Under the pieces are notes generated by a model, which ran no database searches, was not told where the DNA came from, and saw only the letters and a list, made by a program, of their open reading frames with translations. The position numbers and the translations under genes are program-made. From Hawksworthiomyces lignivorus (lineage: Eukaryota > Ascomycota > Sordariomycetes > Ophiostomatales > Ophiostomataceae): a stretch of DNA of 64,000 nucleotides. Positions 58,221 through 64,000 of the stretch are shown here, piece by piece; within the stretch, counting starts at the first letter, position 1; each line of letters begins with the position of its first letter. Where the stretch lies: contig NTMA01000094.1 in assembly GCA_002917075.1 (NCBI GenBank), positions 62,001-126,000 of the forward strand. Direction: 5' to 3'.

Positions 58221-58402
58221 AGTGCTCTAGGTTCAAAAATAATGTTATGTGGCTTCAAATATATAGATTCCCAATACTGTAAATAGAAAGTAGCAGAAAT
58301 CACATTGTAACTATCAGACTTTGCATCCACGTCTGATTTTGTTTCATATACCGCCTCAGTGTGGTGTGAGCTTTATGCAAGAAGCCAGGAACAGCATTGT
58401 GA

Positions 58403-60518
58403 TCAAACTTTTCCCTCCCCCCCAATTTTCTCCATATTTTCTTTTTCCTCGAGGAAGACCTGGACCTGAGTGACATGCTTTCGGAATTTGCGAGGCGCAA
58501 TCTTGTCCTCGAACATCTCGTCGATCTCGGCAGGAGTTCGTTTGGCGATCTCTGGGAGTACAAAGAATCCAACGATACAAGAAATAATACCGGTGGCCCC
58601 GAAGCTATTTGGTCAGCTACAAATTCACTCTTCTAAAGGACACAACTCCGGGTACCTAACTTACAAATATCCTGTCCGCACGCTCCAGACCTTGAGCATC
58701 AACGGCACAGTGTAGTTGAACGTCAGGCCGAGACAGAAGGAGCCCATAAGCGCAATGGACGCACTTCGTGCACGAAGTCGCTGATTTGGAATTTCGGCGA
58801 CATATGAATAGGCGACTCCAGCGCCGCCAATGACACCAAAATTGGATACGCAAGCGAAAAATACCTGCGACAAATATTAGTTTATGAAAAGTACAGTAAT
58901 AACAAAGCTTTGCGGGTGGTTAGAATTACCAGAGCGCTGCCGAGCTCTTTGCTTCTATAATCAAACGAGCCAATGATACCGATGGCGAGAATTGCAATAG
59001 CTCCAGCCCCAAAGAGGCCAAGAGTCAGCCATCGCCGGCCGAATTTGTCGGTGATGAAAGAACTAGTGAAGACGCCAGCTACCTGGCAGACAGCGAGAAT
59101 AATCGTAACCGTAAATGGTGAAGCATTGCCCGCCAATTGGACTGGGTCCTGTCAGCAACAATGGCAAGTAACTGGACTTAGACATGCTGCCAAACAAAGT
59201 TCACTCACAGAAATATGTGCCATAGTTGTTTGTGACGCTTTGGCCAGTGAGCTGTTGCATCGCTTTGGGCCAAAATGCAATAAAGAGCCGCCAAAGGTTG
59301 GTGCCCCGGAAGATCTGGCGGTATGGGTTCTTCGTCTCGGCCTCGATGAGTCGCTCGTGTTGGACAGTGGCAATCATAATAGACTATAACAGGTTAGTTC
59401 GCCGCCAGGAAGGAAAATGCAGTGTGGCTTTAACCAGCTCATACCAATTCATTCTTTACATCGTATCCAAGCACTCCCTTATGTGTTGAGGCCAAAACCT
59501 TTTCCGCCTCATCGTACTTTGATCTCTCAACGAGCCACCCTAGGTCTGGTTAGCCGCATTCCGACAAGAAAGATGCTTTGTAGTGCAGACTTACAAGGAC
59601 TCTCGGGAACAAATATATTAATGATAAGCAAAACACCAAGCATTCCCCATTGCGTGTAGATGGGAATCTTGAAGTCCGTCGGATCGGATAAAGACAGCTG
59701 TCGCAAAGCCAATGGCGCAAACACCTGTGCAATAACGTACCACCTTCACCCATTAGCGAAAATATTTTAAACCTCCGGGCACGAGCAACTTACAGCATGT
59801 AAAAGCTGGTGAGAAAGCCTCGAATTTGAGTTGGCGACTGCTCAGCAATGTACAGAGGATAGATGGCTTGCATCATGCCTAGACCAGCTCCCGCAATGAG
59901 CTTAGCAAAAAGCCAGTATAGCCAATTTGAAGCAGCTGATTCAAGTGATACAGACTAAACGGCTCAGTAAATGTCCAGATGTTAATGAGTGGTAAAAATC
60001 AATCTGCTTACTACGCAGAGAGTGAGCCAGGTAATATGCATGGCTATTTTGCGACCAATAATATCCGTAGCGAACTGAAGGATGCCAACACCAACGAGCT
60101 GCCCTGTAGAGAGCATGCCTCCCCAGACAGCCACATGTGTAGGATTGAGCACGGTGCCGCCACCAGACATCTTACTGATAAAGCCTTTGTTGGATACGAT
60201 AGAACTAGAAATGGAGATTTCTGGGCGTGGTTATGCTGTTGTTAAAATTGAAGTTCAAACAAGGCAGCCCGAGCGATGCATTGACTCACGGTAACCGTCG
60301 AGGGCGGCGCAGAAAGCAGACAAAAGACAGATAAGAGAAATACGCCAGTAGATCCGTAGCGCTTTCAGCATGGGCAAGTTGTCCAGCGACGAGCGCATCT
60401 GGACCGCCTCGCCTGAAGCGAAGGCTTTATCGATGGCCTTTGAAATATCGGCATTGTTGAACGTTTCGATATGGTCGGCGCGGTTCGCCTTGTCGTTTGG
60501 CTGTTCGTTGATGTCCAT
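58403..60518 (-). CDS. MFS sugar transporter, alpha-glucoside/maltose-permease type
   Basis: Nine exons, 60518-60290, 60220-60012, 59954-59794, 59743-59595, 59539-59445, 59383-59209, 59141-58930, 58864-58665 and 58604-58403, give 543 residues; all eight joins keep frame. Landmarks: LDGYQISI across intron 1, NKGFI, AEQSPTQIRGFLTSFY, PESPWWLV across intron 4, YFFQLAGNASPF across intron 6, DKFGRRWLT, YVAEIPNQRLRARS and FFVLPEIAKRTPAEIDEMF near the end. The intron count is the highest in the window. Head to head with the nucleoside hydrolase, it may import a nucleoside or ribose-containing sugar, although the sequence group is best known for di- and trisaccharides. Confidence 0.92.
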
Positions 60519-61395
60519 GGTCAATACCTGCCTGATGGATTATGTTTGGTTGGATTTTCTTGCGAGAGAGCTTGTTATTCTTCTCGTTGGTGAAATGGTT
60601 GCACCTTTATACCTATATGCAGGAACCCCGACTCTATCTGGGGAACATTTTGGGGAAGCTTTACATTCTCTGTGGAGTGTTTTCGAAGACTGTGGAGTAA
60701 AGACTTTTCCACTAGTGCAGGTCATGGTACCGATCAAAGCTGAGAGGTAGTGGGAATGCAGTGAGAGTGTCGGGCGTTGACTTCACTCCCCGCCAAAGCC
60801 AGACGTAACAATTGGAGAAAAAAGAGAATAGAGACAAAAATTCCGCTAGCTTTTTACAAGTCCGCTGTATTACCTCTTGTGTCTAGGACGATCGTAAAAT
60901 TTTCCTGACCATATTTCTCGGCCATTGCTAATCACCGCAACCTGTAGCCCAGTTTTCACTTTAGTCGTATGTTCCGATATACAGGTAGTGGATATCCTTG
61001 ACCAAATAAGGTAATTTTCGAAATACTGCCCGCTCGGTTACACGGCGGTCGACGCCGCTTGTGGCGGGCATAGGCTACCTTGTCTGCAATAGCTTAGCAA
61101 TGTAGCCTATGTACCCCAAAAACGGTTAGTACCTCGGGACATCTTATCCTACAAGTTTTAAACGATGCTAGTGGCAAAGGAGTCAGGCTTTAACTGATCT
61201 ATGACGGTTTTATGTAATGTATGCTTCTGGTGCAACTAGATTTCGGATGATATTAAGACCGTGGATGAGACAACATTTCAATGATCTCGTCTAATAGAGC
61301 ATCGATCGTTAGGGCAAGAACAACTGAAAGACACCGACACTACTGTTCAACTCTCACCAAGGGCACCGTTGTATGATTTTGGTTAACTCTGCAAA
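60519..61395. promoter_or_regulatory. Divergent promoter between sugar carrier and nucleoside hydrolase
   Basis: 877 bases. Contains CGG-N6-CCG at 61046-61057, nested in a second pair CGG-N9... starting at 61043. This is the spacing bound by Ppr1/UaY-type Zn2Cys6 regulators of pyrimidine and purine use. It lies 340 bases before the hydrolase ATG. Confidence 0.55.
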
Positions 61396-62352
61396 ATGGC
61401 ACCGACACGAATCATCCTGGATACTGATCTGTCCATGGGGGCGGGTGCGGACGTCGATGATGGATTTGCGCTCGCATTGGCGCATGCGGATCCAGACATA
61501 CAGCTGGACTTAATTACGACTGTCAATGGCAACACAGATGTCGAAAGTGCCACAATCTTGACTGGTGTTCTTCTTGGCCGACTTGGCATTAAGGAAACAC
61601 CACTCGTTCGCGGCTCATCAACTCCGATTATTCATACGGATCAGAAGCGGACTCCCGCTCCTCATGTGCTTGCACTTCAAGAGACCGCAAGACCCCCAAC
61701 ACCAGGCTATGCTCCCATCGCAATTGTCGAGCACATTCTGGCTAACCCAGGCCAGATAACTTTGGTTGCCATTGGTCCTCTTACCAATGTAGCCATTGCT
61801 CTGCTGCTCGAGCCTCGCATCGTATCGGCAATCAAAGAACTTGTTATCATGGGTGGACTCTTTTTCGGAACTATGTATTCTTGGAACAAGCCAGGAGAAT
61901 TTAACGTCTTCTCAGATCCTGAAGCGGCGCGGGCTGTTTTACGTTCTGGCATGCCTCAGAGATGGGTTGGCCTCGACTGCACGCTCAAAGTTCGATTGAC
62001 AGTGGCCGACGCTGAAGACTTGAAGAGGTCTCCATCCAGCTTCGCCGCATTTGCTGGTGAGGCTACGGCTAAGTATATTGATTACCAAGCCGTTCGCTTC
62101 CCAGGACGACCAAAAACCGACTCCATCCCTATGCATGACCCTCTAGCAGTTGCCGTCGTGTCTCGGCCGGAGCTGTGCGAATACAAAGAGATGGCCGTGT
62201 CTGTCATCACAGGCGATGGCGAAGCACGCGGCGTCATGATTAGCGATCGACAAGAAATACCTTCACCTCCTCCTCCCAACTGTCGGGTCGCTGTTAGTGT
62301 AGATGCGGAAGCTTTTCGGTCGCATTTTTTGTCATTAGTGAAAACATTATGA
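61396..62352 (+). CDS. Nucleoside hydrolase (inosine-uridine-preferring type)
   Basis: Single exon of 318 residues. The calcium-binding start has Asp9 and Asp11 in LDTD and Asp21-Asp22 in DVDDG, with four to five extra residues between the halves compared with the common DTDPGxDDA. Other blocks are TTVNGN, ALGPLTN-type AIGPLTNVAIAL, ELVIMGG, EFNVFSDPEAA and the C-terminal HDPLAVAVV. It splits the N-glycosidic bond of ribonucleosides into base and ribose. No signal peptide, so cytosolic. The ribokinase 650 bases downstream on the same strand would phosphorylate the released ribose. Confidence 0.92.
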   Translation: MAPTRIILDTDLSMGAGADVDDGFALALAHADPDIQLDLITTVNGNTDVESATILTGVLLGRLGIKETPLVRGSSTPIIHTDQKRTPAPHVLALQETARPPTPGYAPIAIVEHILANPGQITLVAIGPLTNVAIALLLEPRIVSAIKELVIMGGLFFGTMYSWNKPGEFNVFSDPEAARAVLRSGMPQRWVGLDCTLKVRLTVADAEDLKRSPSSFAAFAGEATAKYIDYQAVRFPGRPKTDSIPMHDPLAVAVVSRPELCEYKEMAVSVITGDGEARGVMISDRQEIPSPPPPNCRVAVSVDAEAFRSHFLSLVKTL

Positions 62353-63004
62353 ATCTCGTATAGCTAGAGAAATAGATAGAAATGGATAAAAATATTGCGC
62401 CAATCTATAACCTCAATAAATTCGCAAGCCCACTTAATCAAACAAGGTCATTAACTCCATGATCATGTTAGAGTAATAATTCAAATTAGGACCAGAAACC
62501 AGGCCAGATATTTAAGCCCTCAAAGATTTTTCGAGGCTAACATAAGCGAAGCAGCCGCATCATCACGCCAAGATGACCCCTTTATTTTGTCTGCTCTGAG
62601 AGGCTATTTTTCCTTATTTGGAAATATAGCCTATCGGATCCATCTTGAATAGCTGGACATAAAATGCAATCTAATGATACAAGTCGTACTGTGAGCATAC
62701 CATACACATCTATAATAGAGGATAACAACAGAAATATAGACGTAGGCAGTCAAAACATAAAATATCCGAAATGTTTTTTATTTATACTGCGTACTAACTT
62801 AATAAAATCTACTCTGTCAATAGCGTGTCATTAAATTTGGGCAAAACAGTCGAGTCTGTTTTGTGTCTTGGCCGCATCATACAACCCTCCAGCATTTGGC
62901 CTTCTTTTTCATTAGATCCCTTTGGCAATATCTAGCCTATCTCTTAAAGCATACATCATTTTTTTTAGATGTAGGGAAGCTTAGTTTTCTACATCGCCAC
63001 TGCA
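62353..63004. other. Intergenic between nucleoside hydrolase and ribokinase
   Basis: AT-rich, no gene. Promoter of the ribokinase. Confidence 0.55.
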
Positions 63005-64000
63005 ATGTCCAATCATGAAGAATCGACACCATCGACCATCGTCTCACGAATTACGGTAATTGGGTCCTTGAATATGGATCTCGTTTCCTACGTCAAACAC
63101 CACCCATTACCCGGGGAAACCATGAGTGCCTCATCATTTGCCTTGTTTCCTGGTGGCAAGGGTGCTAATCAAGCTGTTGCATGTGCGAAGTTGTCTCGAT
63201 CGCAGGATTGGTATCGGACTCAACCGCCGCAAGATCCTGCCGTGTCCGTTCGTATGATCGGTGCTGTCGGGGGAGATACGTACGGACAGACACTTGTATC
63301 AAATCTACAAAGATACGGCGTTGATGTGACAGGGATTATGATTCATCCGAACAGTAAAACCGGTGTCGCTATCATTCTGGTGGACGAATCGTCAGGGCAA
63401 AACCGCATTGTTCTGTCTCCTGAAAGCAATCACATGTTGCTCCCGTCATATTTCGATCTACTGTCGGGCCCTCTACCTGATTTATTGATAATGCAGCTAG
63501 AAATCCCACTCACTACTGTTTTGCAGGCGCAGAACATGGCGCGTTCTGCAGGTGTTCCAGTGCTTCTGAATCCTGCACCGGCAGTTCCCTTGCCTAGAGA
63601 AGCCTACAGAGGACTAGCACATCTCATTGTTAATGAAACCGAAGCTGCCATCTTAAGTGGTGTAACAGAAGCTGAATTGGAGACAGAAGTTGCGCTGAAA
63701 AACGTGGCTAAAATCTTCTTATCGCGCGGCGTGCATAACGTCGTCATTACTCTCGGTGGACGGGGTGTATTTTATGCAACCGACACAGGAAGCTTCGGTT
63801 TGGTTCCAGCAGAGAAAACGGAAATTATTGATACCACGGCCGCTGGCGACACATTCGTAGGCCTGTATGCTTTGGAAGTGGTGTATGCTCGCGGCCGTCG
63901 TGGTGGTTTTGATGTTGCGGCTGCAGTGCGAAAATCAAACAGAGCCGCCGCGAAAACAGTTTCTAGACTAGGTGCACAAGACTCTATTCCATGGTGTGAC
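63005..64000 (+). CDS. Ribokinase (PfkB family), truncated by the window edge
   Basis: The frame is open from the ATG at 63005 through base 64000 (332 codons), with no intron seen. The N-terminal PfkB signature is GSLNMDLV and, shortly after, PGGKGANQAVACAKL. The middle has GAVGGDTYG, NPAPA and VNETEA. The second signature DTTAAGDTFVG carries the catalytic Asp with Ala-Ala-Gly-Asp in place of the usual Gly-Ala-Gly-Asp. It uses ATP to make ribose-5-phosphate in the cytosol. The stop codon lies beyond the window. Together with the adjacent nucleoside hydrolase it completes nucleoside-ribose salvage. Confidence 0.93.
   Translation, partial: MSNHEESTPSTIVSRITVIGSLNMDLVSYVKHHPLPGETMSASSFALFPGGKGANQAVACAKLSRSQDWYRTQPPQDPAVSVRMIGAVGGDTYGQTLVSNLQRYGVDVTGIMIHPNSKTGVAIILVDESSGQNRIVLSPESNHMLLPSYFDLLSGPLPDLLIMQLEIPLTTVLQAQNMARSAGVPVLLNPAPAVPLPREAYRGLAHLIVNETEAAILSGVTEAELETEVALKNVAKIFLSRGVHNVVITLGGRGVFYATDTGSFGLVPAEKTEIIDTTAAGDTFVGLYALEVVYARGRRGGFDVAAAVRKSNRAAAKTVSRLGAQDSIPWCD

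Overview
The window looks like nuclear DNA of a filamentous ascomycete (Pezizomycotina). Genes are split by short introns of roughly 40-160 nt with GT-AG ends and CTAAC/CTGAC-like branch sites. There are six Gal4-type or related regulators, many MFS carriers, two P450s, a tRNA-Val with an intron, and AT-rich intergenic DNA with poly-A and pyrimidine tracts. I cannot name the species. All exon joins below were worked out by hand from splice signals, reading-frame continuity and family motifs. No search or alignment was run.

Left part (1-11.6 kb): the last exon of a gene entering from the left, a small cysteine-rich secreted protein, then a divergent pair made of an NADPH-cytochrome P450 reductase and a P450, followed by an aldo-keto reductase. 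A 2.4-kb stretch with only broken ORFs and a minisatellite closes this part.

Central part (11.6-37.8 kb): a dense group with a 4,5-dihydroxyphthalate-decarboxylase-like protein, a Dal5-type MFS carrier, two membrane proteins, a Zn2Cys6 regulator, a penicillin-acyltransferase-like (C45) Ntn hydrolase, a NodB-fold imidase/deacetylase-like enzyme, a benzil-reductase-like SDR, a second Zn2Cys6 regulator, a second Dal5-type carrier and a CYP504-like P450. A DOMON-cytochrome b561 protein and an alpha/beta hydrolase follow. No PKS, NRPS or terpene-synthase backbone gene is present. The set therefore reads as an uptake-plus-breakdown cluster for an aromatic or amide/imide compound rather than a classical biosynthetic cluster; that is inference.

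Middle (38.7-41 kb): tRNA-Asp, an intron-containing tRNA-Val, a tRNA-like/poly-A relic and an ORF interrupted by an in-frame stop.

Right part (41.1-64 kb): an acyl-CoA dehydrogenase, a Dal5-type MFS carrier divergent from an enolase-superfamily (L-fuconate-dehydratase-like) gene, a CTF1-like Zn2Cys6 regulator divergent from a sugar carrier, a regulator lacking a zinc cluster divergent from a Zn2Cys6 regulator, and a sugar carrier divergent from a nucleoside hydrolase. A ribokinase runs off the right edge. Nucleoside hydrolase plus ribokinase make a plausible nucleoside-to-ribose-5-phosphate route. A CGG-N6-CCG site lies in the shared promoter of the sugar carrier and the nucleoside hydrolase.
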